Assembly (NCBI GenBank): GCA_922989275.2
Contig: OV277858.1
Coordinates: 104,704,794-104,768,793 of the forward strand
DNA from: Gari tellinella
Taxonomy: Eukaryota; Mollusca; Bivalvia; Cardiida; Psammobiidae
Direction of reading: 5' to 3'
DNA length: 64,000 nucleotides
Shown: positions 9,633-21,404 of the stretch, in pieces
How the letters are laid out: every line of letters starts with the position of its first letter
How positions within the stretch are numbered: position 1 is the stretch's first letter
Notes under the pieces: generated by a model
The model's input: only the letters and a program-made list of their open reading frames with translations
Told to the model about the DNA's origin: nothing
The model's database searches: none
Position numbers and translations under genes: made by a program

Positions 9633-10076
9633 AGAGGACCCGTTTCATAAAAGTTCGTACGACAAATGTTGTCGAAAGTCATATTATAAAAGTCGTAATT
9701 ATTATTCATTTCTCCAACTTATCCTATAAATCTGAATGTTACGAAATTTGTAAACGACAATTTCAAAGGAGGCGATATTATAGCAGGATAAGGGTTAAAA
9801 CTATATGTAATACTTTAATGGAGGGCCTCATGGAGGATTAGTCATTAGACTAAATGGACTACCCTCGGTAAATAAAGTCTTTCATTCATTCATTCATTCA
9901 GTATTTCATTCATTCATTCATTCATCGTGTCTTGTGACATCTATTTGGAATCGTCTTTCCAAAGAGATGTCACAATATAAGAGTAGATGGAGAAATCAGA
10001 AATTACATGTATTTCGAAGTTTTTACTTACGACCGTTTTTGTTGTCGTACGAAGTTTTCTCTAACGGGACCCTGGC
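9633..10076 (+). mobile_element. Palindromic MITE G1 split by a LINE tail
   Basis: GACCCGTTTCATAAA at the left and CGTACGAAGTTTTCTCTAACGGGAC at the right are inverted ends of family G (intact copy at 14388). The middle holds the insertion at about 9727-9925; the uninterrupted copy reads straight through at about 14467. Confidence 0.75.
9727..9925 (+). mobile_element. LINE or SINE 3' end with (TTCA)n tail
   Basis: GAGGGCCTCATGGAGGATTAG, then AATAAAGTC, then a TTCA tetranucleotide tail at 9881-9925. A similar end occurs at about 33177. Inserted in MITE G1. Confidence 0.7.
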
Positions 10077-10123
10077 TCCCATTATGAGAACAGGACATTG
10101 AACTGATTAACAACTACATGTAG

Positions 10124-10579
10124 TACAGTGGCAAAGACGGTTTACTTTCCCAATTAATGCAGTTATGATAAAATCAGTATGTCATTTGCGCCAAATCAGA
10201 CAACAGGTAACCTAAAAAGTGTCTGGTAGTGCTTCGGCTGGAAGCACAATATTTTGTCCTTTTACGAGGGCACTGAAACTTTGGGAACAGAAAGGGTAAA
10301 GACAAATCGGTCAAATAAGCAACCTTGTTACAGAAGGTCCGTTACAAGGACAAACAAACAATTAAATAGGCACACTTGGCTGTTTGCATGTCGATCGCGA
10401 CTTGACTGTTATGTACAAACTATTTGGATCATGATCAAGTGACAAGTGACGTTGCGTGTCACTCTGATTAAAATAATAGTCAGAATTGTCAACATGTGTT
10501 CAGTTTCTACGTTTAATTGCAATGCGTTTTTGTGTTTTGTTTGCGTTTAAACGGGAAAGAATAACTTTTTTCCACTGTA
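10124..10579 (-). mobile_element. Old MITE A12 with about 200 extra bases
   Basis: TA-CAGTGGCAAAGACG left and CGTTTAAACGGGAAAGAATAAC, CCACTG-TA right. The core is disrupted and about 200 bp of unrelated sequence lie inside (about 10225-10425). Confidence 0.7.
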
Positions 10580-10828
10580 TATGTTAGAAAATAGATAGCT
10601 GGGTAAAGGTTTATTTGAACATACGCTATACCAACACTCATGAATAATTAAGAGCAGTAAAAATGTTAAACATATCAACTTTCCTAACTGGAGGGTAGTA
10701 ATTAAAGAGATAAAAGGACAGATGCACGAAAACATTAAATCATTTATTCTATTGATTATAAGAAGGCAAAACACTGTATATGAAGATGGAACACATTTGG
10801 CAAATTTCAATCTTCAATGCGACTCTTA
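10580..10828. other. Unassigned stretch
   Basis: Unique AT-rich sequence between two A elements. The small frames here have no motif or splice context. Confidence 0.3.
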
Positions 10829-11064
10829 TACAGTGGAGAAAATGTTATTCTTTCCAAATAAAAGCGTTTACGCTAAAACTATTATTTCCATGGCAAACAG
10901 TTGGAGCCAGATCAGACACCGGGCAACCCGGCGTCTGATCAGGCTCCAAACTATTTACCACCCAGATTGAAACAAATACTCGGAAATGTCAAAAAAGGTA
11001 ATTTGTACATTTTACCGGTTTGCGTTTGCGTTTCGTTTGCGTTTAAACGGGAAAAAAAACGTTT
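10829..11064 (-). mobile_element. MITE A13, right end lost
   Basis: TA-CAGTGGAGAAAATGTTATTC left and core at 10893-10960. The right side stops after GTTTAAACGGGAAAAAAAACG. Confidence 0.85.
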
Positions 11065-11525
11065 GATAAATTATAATGATTTTTTAGCAAAAGTGACGAA
11101 ATACTTTTAAAAACATCCCGTATTTGGGTTTAAGAATAAACAGTTAAAACTGAAGGAAATGTCGTAAGTATCTTTTGTGTACAAAAATGTTAGCATGTCA
11201 CGTAAGCAAAATGTAGGAGGTTAATCCATTGAACTATATTTATGCAGAGTAAATTTAATGTTTTTGAAATAGCACCCGTTCCCGAAATGTCAACCGGTTT
11301 AGTTGTATGAATTGTTCTGCAAACGGTGTTCCAAAAATTTGCCGAGTTTTAGTCGTGCAATGTTTTTGAAATCGAACAAAACTTTCTTCTTGTGGTGCTC
11401 TGCGGATACATTTATATGTTTTAATAATCAGTAGTCTAGATGGGATAAAATGTAAAAATATAAAGTGTGATTAATTTCAAACCAAGTGGCAAGCGATTTC
11501 AGATCATCTGTAAAGTGTTTACATG
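11065..11525. other. Unassigned stretch
   Basis: AT-rich. It has a donor-like GTAAGTATC near 11166 on the plus strand, but no open exon with a matching acceptor. Confidence 0.3.
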
Positions 11526-11775
11526 TACAGTGGAGAATCTGTTATTCTTTCCCGTTTAAACGCAAACGTACGCAAACGCAAAGCAATAAAACGTAGAAAA
11601 TTACAACTTTTAGACAATTCTGATAATTCATGTTTATCTTGGTGGCAAACAGTTTGGAGCCTGATCAGACGCCGGGTTACCCGGCGTCTGATCTGGCTCC
11701 AAACTGTTTGTATTGTAAATAATAGTTTTAGCGTAAACGCGTTTATTGGGAAATAATAACAGATTCTCCACTGTA
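11526..11775 (+). mobile_element. MITE A14, young subfamily (250 bp)
   Basis: 250 bp including both TAs, with ends AATCTGTTATTC and AACAGATTCTCC. Differs from A5 and A39 at few positions. Core at 11642-11710. Confidence 0.95.
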
Positions 11776-11800
11776 CAGCATGATCGAGTGTTGTGTTAGG

Positions 11801-12138
11801 TACATTACTCCCTATCTACAACGGCCCTCGGTACAACGATTGCTTCCTTACAACAATGCTTACCAATGTTCCCAAAACAAGACACTTTTGTCTAACGTTT
11901 TCACTGCTGAAATATTGTCTGTTTAGAATTGTCGTCTGCTGTTTTTCTCAAAGTAACATATTCGACATTTTGACAAACAAGTCATACTGACTAGAGACAA
12001 ACTGCTTGAATCCGTCTGTTCTGGATTCTCGCTGTTTGCACATGTCAGCCAGTTTCTCTCCCTATAACAACCCCATCAGAACAACACACAAATTGTTTGT
12101 CTTTCCCATTGGGTGATGTTTCGGAGATGTGTTATGTA
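11801..12138 (-). mobile_element. MITE B3
   Basis: Reverse-orientation B: CTCCCTATCTACAACGGCCC at the left and TTCCCATTGGGTGATG at the right. The core is truncated (GCTTGAATCCGTCTGTTCTGG). Confidence 0.8.
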
Positions 12139-12139
12139 A

Positions 12140-12570
12140 AAACAAAGTTGTTTATCAGCAATTAAATCAGCTACAGAAAATAACATAACTATATTAATTT
12201 CAATCAAAATGTTAGTTAATAGAGGCCAAAAGACTAGGTCCTGTGGAATACAATATAGAACTTACATTTCCCATGAACATATTCCCAGCACATATGTTGT
12301 TTTTAAATATCGTCTTCATATACAAGAAAAACCTGAACATGATGCCGGATAAAAAAAGGTTTGCAGAATTTTAATAAGAATGTTGTAATCAACGCAACTA
12401 AACACAACATAAAAGTCAAGAAATATAGTACCAACACATTTTTTGCTGTCAACTGCTGAAATCCACCCAAACCACCACTTTAAAAGAGCAGTAAGACACG
12501 AACGGTGATTTTTAATAACATAATTTATTTTCAATGAATTGTTACACAGTCTTGCTTAAATGCTTCTAAA
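12140..12570 (-). pseudogene. Non-LTR (LINE) reverse transcriptase fragment, broken
   Basis: Read right to left, an open stretch (12534-12316) has SCLTALLKWW, then VGTIFLDF and CVDYNILIKIL, matching the RT blocks usually written xSCxTALL, GxxFLDLSKAFD and VDHxILLxKL. The YADD block is not recognisable. After a stop and about 40 codons, IPQDLVFWPLL at about 12250 matches GVPQGSVLGPLLF in another frame. The spacing agrees with an RT domain. Stops, a frameshift and loss of the catalytic context show that it is dead. I infer a CR1/Jockey-like LINE but cannot fix the clade. Confidence 0.75.
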
Positions 12571-12601
12571 AAAAAAGTGAGATTATTTTTAATATATAGG
12601 A

Positions 12602-12750
12602 TATTACACGAGTGTTCATAATTTATTGGATTTATTAAACGAGTCTTTTAGAAAACGATAAAAACGAGGCTTTGCCGAGTTTTATCGTTTTTTAAAACGA
12701 CGAGTTTGATAAATCCATTAAATTATTAACACGAATGTTATATTCTTTTT
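12602..12750. mobile_element. Palindromic MITE J
   Basis: Near-complete inverted repeat: CACGAGTGTTCATAATTTAT pairs with TAAATTATTAACACGAATG, around a centre CGAGGCTTTGCCGAG. Confidence 0.75.
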
Positions 12751-14387
12751 ATAACATAACCTAGAAATGTTATTTATCGCAGCCTTTGAGGTCAAGTGAA
12801 TGCTAAGCGCGATATGAGTAAATCTATACAAGAAAAATAATGTTCCAAATTAACCCCGTTCACTAGCATAATTTTTATGTTATTATGTGTATTAATAAAC
12901 CATTTAATGTAGTTCTAATATTGATTAATTTCACCAAAAATCTATAAATTGAATCTACATGAAAGAATAAAGACGTTGGAAATTGAGCGCATAGAACACA
13001 TTTTAATGACGTCACAAGTTACGCGACATCGTGTCGTACCTCATTTGCATAGTTATATAACCAGTTATATATGACATTTAAACACCGGGTGTTATTCAAC
13101 GATCACGCCGTCTCTTATGTTATAAACTAAAATACTTGCAGGGTCCGCAAAATGAATGGCCCTCATCAATTTCGGATATAGCATAAAGTTAAAACAAAAT
13201 AACTATGTGACTTTGATATCAATCTTAGGATACAAATTTTATATATGTGTTATTTTTTTACACGGAGCTCCTTTGTTAATTGCAAGCATTCTTGACAGTT
13301 ACTCGGTTTGACCAGTCTCCAAATTGTAAGAATAATATAGTGGCATTTTAAGGGATGTGGTTGGAGTATCTTTCTACTCCAAAATACAGAATAAGAATTC
13401 GTCCGAAAGTCCTTTCACATTTCTTTGTGTCATTTCGTATTTCCGTCCGTCTGTCATTCCGTCTTTTAAAATTGGTTTTCTACAGCATATCTTCGAACTT
13501 TTAAAATGATAACAATAATGACGAGTAGTAGGCATGTACTATAATTCTACCATCGTATAAAATTAATTATTTCTCCATTTAAAGTTTGATATTCAACTTT
13601 TGTGTCTAGTGCATCACTATATTGTCTGAAACATATCCTTTATAGCTAACTACATAATTAAGGTAATATAGTAGACATTTTAACAATTGAACTTTCGTTT
13701 TAGCAAAATAAAAAACCAGTTGTCAAAACATTTTAGAAACGATTTGTGTGCATATAATGGTTGATTTTGTCAACAATTCATGCCGTCTAATACCAAAAAC
13801 GACGACACCCTTAATACACTACGCAAAACGAAGTTCTCCTTCTTAAAGAGGCTATTTGCGAAATAACAACACAAAGAGGAAGAGTTAAACAAGAACAATG
13901 ACTGTGATTAATGTTTTAAATAATTGACGCAATTTAAATTTGATTTTAAAAACTAATGATAATGATTTTCTTCATTATCTTACTGAAAAAAAATTCCCTT
14001 ATTGAGGATTTACTTCCATCAGGTAGGATGATTTTTACTTTATTGTAAATGTGGTTATTTGTCTCCTCTCGCTTTGAAAGTACATGTATATTATTTCATG
14101 TGAATCGCTTTTAAACGCATTACTCCTGAAGAGTGCTATCTGTTCTATAATAATGATAATATATAATTTCACAGAGTGTTCTAAATACAAAGTATTTACT
14201 AAATGTTCGAGAGTCTTTGAGGTCACATCGTCATCCATTCCGTATTGGAAACTTTTCGCAAGCTAGGAAAGTATCTAGCATGAAATATTTCTTAAACCCC
14301 GACACCGCTTTACCCCAAGTACAATGTTTATTTTCAGACAATTTGAATCCTTATTATTTGACATTCGTTATTATATCACTTTAGTCA
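12751..14387. other. 1.6-kb unassigned stretch
   Basis: AT-rich. I see no tandem repeat, terminal inverted repeat or supported exon. Open frames near 14035-14266 overlap each other on both strands and have no coding features. Confidence 0.3.
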
Positions 14388-14597
14388 ACTGGGACCCGTT
14401 TCATAAAATGGTCGTAAGTCAAAACGTTAAATTACATTTAATTTCTTATTTCTCTATCTCTTCCTGTCTTGTGACATCTGTTTGGAATCGTCTTTTCACA
14501 AGCCAGGATTAGATAGAGAAATAGATATAAATTGAGACTTTTATAATCGGAATTACGATAACATTTATCGTACGAAGTTTTATGAAACGGGTCCCAG
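14388..14597. mobile_element. Palindromic MITE G2 (intact)
   Basis: GGGACCCGTTTCATAAAATG at the left and TTTTATGAAACGGGTCCC at the right. Inside, CTTGTGACATCTGTTTGGAA and a partly complementary TCACAAGCCAGG form a second hairpin. It is the uninterrupted reference for G1. Confidence 0.85.
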
Positions 14598-14719
14598 ATC
14601 TAAAATTTAGAGATCTCAAAATCTTGAAGCTTTCGATCTTATCGAAATTGTCTGTATGTATTTCCATTATGTAAGTTTGGAATTATCATAAAACTAAAAT
14701 GCGTTTAAACTAAACTATT

Positions 14720-14798
14720 TGTCCTACATTTAAATTTTTGAAAACAAAACGGAAGACGATATTGTTTAAAGTAGATGACGTCAATGCAGTGAAGAGGT
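14720..14798 (-). mobile_element. C-like end fragment
   Basis: GGAAGACGATATTG, GATGACGTCAATGCAGTGAAG and GGTTAA match the right end of family C. The rest is not recognisable. Confidence 0.45.
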
Positions 14799-15384
14799 TA
14801 ACCCATTATATGACATTTAAACAAGTGCTATTACAATGTCAGTTACATATTTAAAGGAACATTAAACGAGGTCATTCAATCAACCATGTTTAAAATATAG
14901 CCCTTTGACGGGGACTACATTTATAGGGGTGTCAAAAGTTTATGCCTCTCCTCGGCAGCCGAGTTACTTGATATCTGATCCTGATCCAAACTATTTCACA
15001 ACGGCAACGATGTTTCGTCTTTGTAGCGAAAAGTGTTAAGAGTTGAAATTCGATCGGTCCTTGCGCAACAGAAGGTGCGATTTACTTTTCTCATTTAGCT
15101 TCACCATTTGACAATGGCAGTCAACAATAATCAAGAGCGGTACTGAGAGTATACTGTCGTTTATATCCGGTTTACAATTGATCTCAGCTCCAATCGATGG
15201 CGCCGATTGGCGAGAGTCGCTGAAGCAAGGCTTTTGGCGACAAACACGCAGTCACCGGGTTCGGGCAAAGAACTCGTGTTAACGATTATACAAGGAAGAA
15301 ACGAGGTTAAATGTTTCTCACGAGTCAATTATATCCGACACAGTCCCGTGTTTCATTTATCAGCTCAAATGGAGTCGTGTTGTG
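14799..15384. other. Mostly unassigned, with a degenerate palindrome
   Basis: A remnant GATATCTGATCCTGATCCAAAC lies at about 14970-15000. The plus-strand frame from 15207 runs from unique sequence into the A fragment at 15385, and no family is recognised. Confidence 0.3.
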
Positions 15385-15561
15385 TACAGTGGAAACAATA
15401 CGTTTCTGCCCCAATAAACATGATTGTTCTAAAACAATTGTCAACGCAACTCTGCAATACATTAATCGTAAGAAATTTCAAGATGTCATTTACTACATTA
15501 GATTGCAACGCGCTTGCGGTAAGTTTCGTTTAAACGGAAGTTAATAATGGCGTCTTACGAC
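15385..15561 (-). mobile_element. Old A element without core
   Basis: TA-CAGTGGAAACAATACG left, CCAATAAACATG, and GTTTCGTTTAAACGGAAG right. The central palindrome is missing. Confidence 0.55.
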
Positions 15562-15735
15562 TTAACTAATATTTAGCAACAGTTTGGATCCAGATCTGAC
15601 GCTGCGTTACGCGGATCCAAACTGTTTGTCCCTCGTATTCAACATTTCTTTGGATAAAACACATTGAAATTAATTTTTAATTATTTGCAGACAATATGTA
15701 GGAAGAAGACTGCAATTCAGCACGATGAGGGTTAA
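15562..15735 (-). mobile_element. piggyBac-like MITE C4
   Basis: TTAA at both ends (right end GATGAGGGTTAA). Core at 15578-15632 with part of one inner arm deleted (GACGCTGCGTTACGCGGATCC). Confidence 0.7.
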
Positions 15736-15832
15736 TAAATATATGGACCTGTTCAGATCATATGTGCTCCGCTTATATAATGTTATCTTTAATATGCTAT
15801 AATACTGTCGCAAAACTATTTCCATGCACTTT

Positions 15833-15968
15833 CCCGTTTTACCCTATTCAGTGCCATGATTTCATCAATATTAAACAACAGTGACAATCGTCTGCTTTTA
15901 TTTTTTAAATTTAAATTTATGTTTTTAGACAAACAATTAGCGAAATATGTGTCAAACAGTTTCACAGC
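15833..15968 (+). mobile_element. C-like left half
   Basis: TTACCCTATTCAGTGCCATG, ATCGTCTGCTTTTATTT and GTGTCAAACAGTTT, then truncated in the first core arm. Confidence 0.6.
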
Positions 15969-17449
15969 ACTATATATATATTTGTTTTATTCATTTCATT
16001 ATTTATTTTAAGGTTATTAATAAATATGAAAATGTAAATGTAATGCGTTATTTAATATGATATCCAAAAAAGCGGCTTAAACCTTAAACTAACATAAAGT
16101 AAACACTAGATAACTTAAAAAGGTTGATAAACGAATCACCAGGTACTGTATGATAATTGCCTCTTACTGAACGGTGTTTATATTTTTTTTATCTAATTTG
16201 GAAAATAAAAATTATAAGGTACTTATACATGTCCAGCACATAAACGTGCAAAATATACAGTGCAATATAAATCGTAATGCACACTGTGAATATGATATAC
16301 TAATTTGTGCATCACTGGAATACTGAATTACTACGAAGACTTTAAACTTGGATCATCACGAGAGATCGAAACATTTTCGAGTATCCGACTAGTTTTGTCT
16401 TTTTTTTCTCCCGAGCAGTCCAGGCTACGTAGAGCTCTAGTATGAACAATAACTCAGAACAAGACCGATAAAACAACTTGTAGCATGAACAAATCTATAT
16501 TTTAAAATTTCTTACGTTATATCATCGTAACGTCACGTTACAGTAATGACCTACATGCACTTTCGAAAACGAAACTAGATATATGTGTCAAAATTCATGA
16601 TCATTTTTAGTCAAAAAGAAATTTTCTAAATTAAAAATTAATCAAAAAATTTGAATATGTTTTCAGAGAAGTCTTTTCACAACACATCGGTGTTGCTTTT
16701 GTTTTATAAAAAGTTTGAAACTGGTTTTATCTAAAGAGGAATAAAGCTTATTAACAGTTACAAAATGTATAACGAATTGTTTCATAACAGATAGAAAAAA
16801 CGTGAAGGTGAGAACGTTCGGGTATTTGTGTCATTGGTGTTTATGTGATAAATAGAATATTTTATAAGTGTGTTTTCATCATTTAATAGTTTAACTCGTT
16901 GGATGAAATGAAATGTTGCTCCCTAAACTCGTTCAATAATGCCAATACTCAATACAAATTCATTCAATATTATCTATACAAGTTTCCATCCCCAAATGCT
17001 AGAACATGTCACCATGAACTAAAGAGAAATGCATTGTGTTTCAAATCTAACGCAGCTCTATCATTCCTACAAGTTATATATCAGTGTTTGTTTATGTTTA
17101 GTCTTGTGTTTTATTTCCGGGTATAAACATTGAAAATATAAAATTGAAACCCTAGTTAGAGTAAAAGTTTTTATCTTATGAACAGCAATTAGTATCATAA
17201 AACTAACTCGTAGAAATGACAACCCGATTACACTACTTTTACCAGAATGTTTCAAAATTTAACAAATCTAATAGAATCGTCAACCTTTAAAAAACCTGTC
17301 AGTTTCAAATTTTATTGCAGTACTTCTCTTTAGTTCATGTGGTGGAACTTTGGTTTCTTTCCACAGAAATGACCAGAGTCAACACCAATGGAACTGATTT
17401 GTACCAGTTGAAATAGCGTGTTTCATAATCTGTAGAAAGTAGACTATAG
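15969..17449. other. 1.5-kb unassigned stretch
   Basis: AT-rich unique sequence. The two small frames at 16899-17255 overlap in antisense and show no motif or splice signals. Confidence 0.3.
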
Positions 17450-17698
17450 TTAAACCCTTTTATTGCCATTATGGCACCATAACCCGTCGAGCACAGTCAC
17501 TGCCAATATCAACGTCAGCTAAGAATTTTCGTCTGCTTTTTTTTTTTTTTTTTACAAAATTTGGAATTGGATGCAGACTTTTACGAGAGACATTGATATG
17601 AGTGTCAAACCGTTTGGATTAGGCGTTACCCGGTGTCTGATCAGTATCAAACCAGTTTGCAAATGTTAGTGTTGTCAGCTTCTGAGTGAAAGAGGTAA
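17450..17698 (+). mobile_element. piggyBac-like MITE C6
   Basis: TTAAACCCTTTTATTGCC left and CTGAGTGAAAGAGGTAA right. Contains a poly-T run at 17538-17553. The core has lost most of one arm (GTTTGGATTAGGCGTTACCC). Confidence 0.75.
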
Positions 17699-17732
17699 AC
17701 GAGATGTCACAGAAGAACTGCCTGGTTATTCC

Positions 17733-17965
17733 TTAACCCTTGCATGATCAAATTTGTCGTGAGGTTTTTACCCCTTCACTGCCATTCTGTCGTCTGCTTC
17801 AATATTAGTGTCATCAATATCTTTAAGGCAGTATAATCGGCGAAACTTCAAAACAAGTGGCAAACGGGTTTGACCCTGATCAGACGCCGCATTGCGCGGC
17901 GTCTGATCAGGATCAAATGTGTTTGCAAACGCGTTTTAAGACGTCATTGAGAGTTAAAGGGTTAG
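17733..17965 (+). mobile_element. piggyBac-like MITE C7
   Basis: TTAACCCTTGCATGATC left and GAGAGTTAAAGGGTTA right, with core at about 17860-17930. Same subtype as C1 (GCGTTTTAAGACGTCATTG after the core). Confidence 0.85.
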
Positions 17966-18249
17966 AACGGCATGTCTCTGACACTAACATTTACCGTATG
18001 CGTTTATATTGATATAATTTACCTGAAAGTTCACATTGTGCACGTTTAACTGTTGAAATTATATATATTGATTTGTTTAGTTTCAAATCGATAAATATAG
18101 GACATAATATAATACAATTTGATGAACTACCCCAACCTGCAAATATTAAACAATTTTCCTTATCACTTTCTGATCTCAACCATTACTTGCTGAACACTAG
18201 CGACGAGTGAAATCGTTATTTACAAACTCTACATGTAAAGTTTTTCTTA

Positions 18250-18425
18250 TACATATAATGTAGACCATGATCAGGGTCTGCTATAGGAACCCTCTGATCA
18301 GGGTCTGCATTGTTTAACGTTTGTAAAAACACCCCTGAGTAGAAACAAATTGGACTAGACCTTTTTGGAAACTTGAATTTCCAATTAAAGTTTCATGGGA
18401 ATACGAGTTAACTCTTTGAACCATA
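18250..18425. mobile_element. D-family copy 1 of a cluster
   Basis: Palindrome CCATGATCAGGGTCTGC / CCCTCTGATCAGGGTCTGC, then the flank TTGGACTAGAC and TTTCATGGGAATACGAGTTAA. The same flank recurs at 18560, 19030 and, inverted, 46130. Confidence 0.65.
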
Positions 18426-18628
18426 GTCAGGCATACTTGCGTCATTTGCAAACAATGTACATGTGAGAAATACATTTGTCTTTTGCAAACAGTTGAACGC
18501 TCAGGGTCTACACTGTTTGTCATTTCCACATATATTGTAAAATTCAAACCCTAAAAAGTCAAAAATGGACTAGACTTAATAGAAAATTAGAATTGTCCAT
18601 ATGAGGTTTCTGGGAGGAAAGGCTTAAA
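18426..18628. mobile_element. D-family copy 2
   Basis: GCAAACAGTTGAACGCTCAGG with loss of the inner stem, then AATGGACTAGACTTAATAG and TTTCTGGGAGGAAAGGCTTAA. Confidence 0.65.
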
Positions 18629-18899
18629 GCACACATTTCAGTTTGTATTTGCATTATCTGTGCTGTAGCTCATAACCTGTACGCAGTTTGTTTGAAAATG
18701 ATTTTTTTATGAGAAAACAGTAGAATATATCTCGATATTATGATAACTTGATACATGTAGAAGGCTTGGTTCATATATAGGCTTGGTTATGTTGTCAGAA
18801 ATATGACAGTAAAGCAGACAGATCCAGTAGGAAGTGGTTAAGTATTAGTTAGCCAGTTAACACATTTGGCCCTAGCGACGATAGTTTTCTTGTCATTTA

Positions 18900-19106
18900 A
18901 TTTGCTTAACTGTAAGGAATGCATTTGTCATATGCAAACAGTGAAGACATAAATTAGATAGCTCGTAACGGAGTCCTTTGATCAGTTTTTACGCTCTTTG
19001 TCATTTTGCAATATATTGTAGACAACAACCTTTAAAAGTCAGAAATGAGCTAGACTTAACTGGAAATTGAATTGTCCATTAAATGTTTCAGGGGTGAATG
19101 AGCAAA
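18900..19106. mobile_element. D-family copy 3
   Basis: GCAAACAGTGAAGACA and GTCCTTTGATCAG keep traces of the palindrome. The flank GAGCTAGACTTAACTGG and TGTTTCAGGGGTGAATGAGC match copies 1 and 2. Confidence 0.6.
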
Positions 19107-19149
19107 ATAGTCTACTTTCAGTCGCACCACAAATAAGTCTCTGTTTTGA

Positions 19150-19373
19150 TAAGAGTGGGGAAGCCAGTATTCTTCCCTAATAAACGCGTATACCCTAAAA
19201 CTATAATTCCCATTGCAAACAGTTTGGTAACCCGGCGTCTAATCTCGCCCCAAATTGTTTGCCGCTCAAATTTAAATGAGTCATCAACATTTTCAGAAGG
19301 TTATCATTTTCTCCATTTTACAGCAATGTGTTTTTGTGTTTAAACGGGAAACCATAACGTCTTCTTCACTGTG
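19150..19373 (-). mobile_element. MITE A16, one core arm deleted
   Basis: A-type ends (AGTGGGGAAGCCAGTATTC; CATAACGTCTTCTTCACTG). The core reads GCAAACAGTTTGG then directly TAACCCGGCG, so the deletion ends at the palindrome loop. Confidence 0.75.
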
Positions 19374-19873
19374 AATCTCTTTTTTAATTACAATGGTTCG
19401 ATATCAACGCATCAAAACATAACATTTTATAGTCACGGGATCAAAAACGCAGTCATGGTTAATTTGTTATCAAATAATTGTTTCCTTAAACTGCATTTTG
19501 ATGCATTTAAAACTGTTGTGTTGTTTTTGCAATTGTGTAAGATCCTAATGAGACGCTGTGTACCCGTTGCCTCTTCGGGATTCTATTCTAATAATCTAAT
19601 GTACGAAACTACTGAAACCATTGTTGTATTACAGTTTTCTGTAAATGACATTGCTTTCAGGTATAATTTGTGTAGTCAGCTAAAGGTTCGACATGGGTAT
19701 AAAAATGATTTGATATCGCGACATCAAATAAACAGCCTGGGTCGCAGCATTTTAATATTATGCTTCCGTTTTGTTTTTTGTAAAATCAGCAAAGCATGCC
19801 TCGGTACAAATAACAGGAAATCCTCCCTTAAGCAACCCCCACACAAACACACACGAAACATTTCAAGATGCAG
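19374..19873 (+). other. Unassigned stretch holding a 174-codon open frame
   Basis: The frame 19371-19895 is the longest in the window, but it begins in the end of MITE A16 and finishes inside MITE C8. Its composition looks like translated AT-rich DNA and I see no domain or signal peptide. It could be chance, and I do not call it a gene. Confidence 0.2.
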
Positions 19874-20123
19874 TTCACGCTTTCACTCTCAATGACGCTT
19901 AAAAGCGCGTTTGCAAACAGTTTGGATCCTGGTCAGACGCTGCTTAACGCGGCGTCTGATCAGGATTCAAACTGTTTGACAATCGTTTTGAAAATTTCTT
20001 CAGTCATACTGCCTTATATTTTAGCTCTGGAACGACATTGCAGACAACAAAGTTGAAGCAGACGACAATGAAACGGTGAAGGGGTTTAAATCTCACGAAA
20101 ACATTTGGCAGTGAAAGGGTTAA
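19874..20123 (-). mobile_element. piggyBac-like MITE C8
   Basis: Right end GGCAGTGAAAGGGTTAA; left end CACTCTCAATGACGCTTAAAA. Core at 19912-19979 with GGATCCTGGTCAGACGC. The flank GCAGACGACAATGAAAC matches family C. Confidence 0.85.
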
Positions 20124-20376
20124 AGACTTTTGGTAACTTGTATTTATCTGTATAAAAATGAGGAAGGTTTCCTCGGGGGCTGTATGCTTTAATATTAATC
20201 TACTTTAAACAACCATCTTTCGTAGACGTCGAAAAGATTTCAAAGTGAACTGTTTCTATAAAATTGTCATACAGTGTAACACAAATCAGATAAAACAACA
20301 TAAATATATCATTATTATGAAGTGTTTGTATCATTCTGCTATCGTTCTACATGTAATTGCTTCAGAGCTTTGCAAC

Positions 20377-20495
20377 TACAGGTAAGCCTCTCTATTAGGA
20401 CTACTGAATTGCACTTTGCCATTGCATTAAACTTTCACCTGCCTTTCATACAAGCAACTGACCTTCTTTTAGTGGTCTGAATAAAGGGGTTTACA
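20377..20495. mobile_element. Decayed K MITE (pogo/Tigger-like ends)
   Basis: GGTAAGCCTCTCTATTAGGAC pairs with TTAGTGGTCTGAATAAAGGGG, the inverted ends of K copies at 35259 and 50856. Confidence 0.6.
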
Positions 20496-20559
20496 TTGCT
20501 TTATCTTAATGCTAGATCTAGTCACAGAAGGGTTAACACTGTACTGTAAGGCCATAACC

Positions 20560-20770
20560 ATATCTAACCATTGCGTGACATGTTTTAATGCTAAATGCAT
20601 ATCATTTTTTCAATGACCCCAATTTGTATTTGTATCACGTGGCAACGCCCTTTTAGTTAAAGAAATCAATAGATATAAGTGTAAAGCACTTTTGATCTTA
20701 ATCAGATGCAGAGTAAATCGGTGTCTGATCTGGGACAAAACTGTTGAAAATATCAGTACAGTTGTGCTTG
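20560..20770 (+). mobile_element. Decayed C-like element
   Basis: TAACCATTGCGTGACATG start and a core remnant TTGATCTTAATCAGATGCAG / GGTGTCTGATCTGGGAC. Confidence 0.45.
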
Positions 20771-20910
20771 ATAGGATTAGGAACAGAACAGAATAGGATT
20801 AGGATGGAATCTAGTTTAACCTCATTTGAGTTCATATATAAGTATCCTTATAAGTATCACAATTAGATAAGCAGGTATTTTACAATGACGTTATTGTAAG
20901 ATTGCAGCCT

Positions 20911-21404
20911 AAAACAAAATGAGTGTTAGCAGAAAGCCTCTAAATGAGATTTCTGCATTAATGTTATATTGCTTTATGCAGACATCTGCCTTAATCACAG
21001 TTGGTTTATTATTATATTTGCACTATTGGCTGTAGAACGAAATGTATCTTTATGACATTTCTGACGTTGATTCTGATTTTTATTAACCTTGTCGCTGTCT
21101 AACCCAGAGAACAATGAGTATTTGCAAACAGTTTGGATCCTGATCAGACGGCGCGTTAAAACAAAATGAATGTTAGCAGAAAGCCTCTAAATGAGATTTC
21201 TGCATTATCGTCATATTGCGTTAAGCAGACATCTGCCTTAATCACAGTTGGTTTATTTGTATATTTGCACTATTGGCTGTAGATGGAAATGTATCTTTAT
21301 GACATTTCTGACGTTGATTCTGATTTTTATTAACCTTGTCGCTGTCTAACCCAGAGAACGATGAGTATTTGCAAACAGTTTGGATCATGATCAGACGGCG
21401 CGTT
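20911..21404. repeat. Tandem duplication, two 247-bp units
   Basis: Unit 1 at 20911-21157 and unit 2 at 21158-21404 differ at few positions. Unit 1 ends inside the loop of a C-type palindrome (GACGGCGCGTTA); in unit 2 the same palindrome continues to its second arm. Confidence 0.95.

Noticed and set aside
19371..19895. 174-codon open frame on the plus strand
   Set aside because: It begins in the end of one MITE and finishes in another, has no domain or splice context, and its residue use looks like translated AT-rich DNA.
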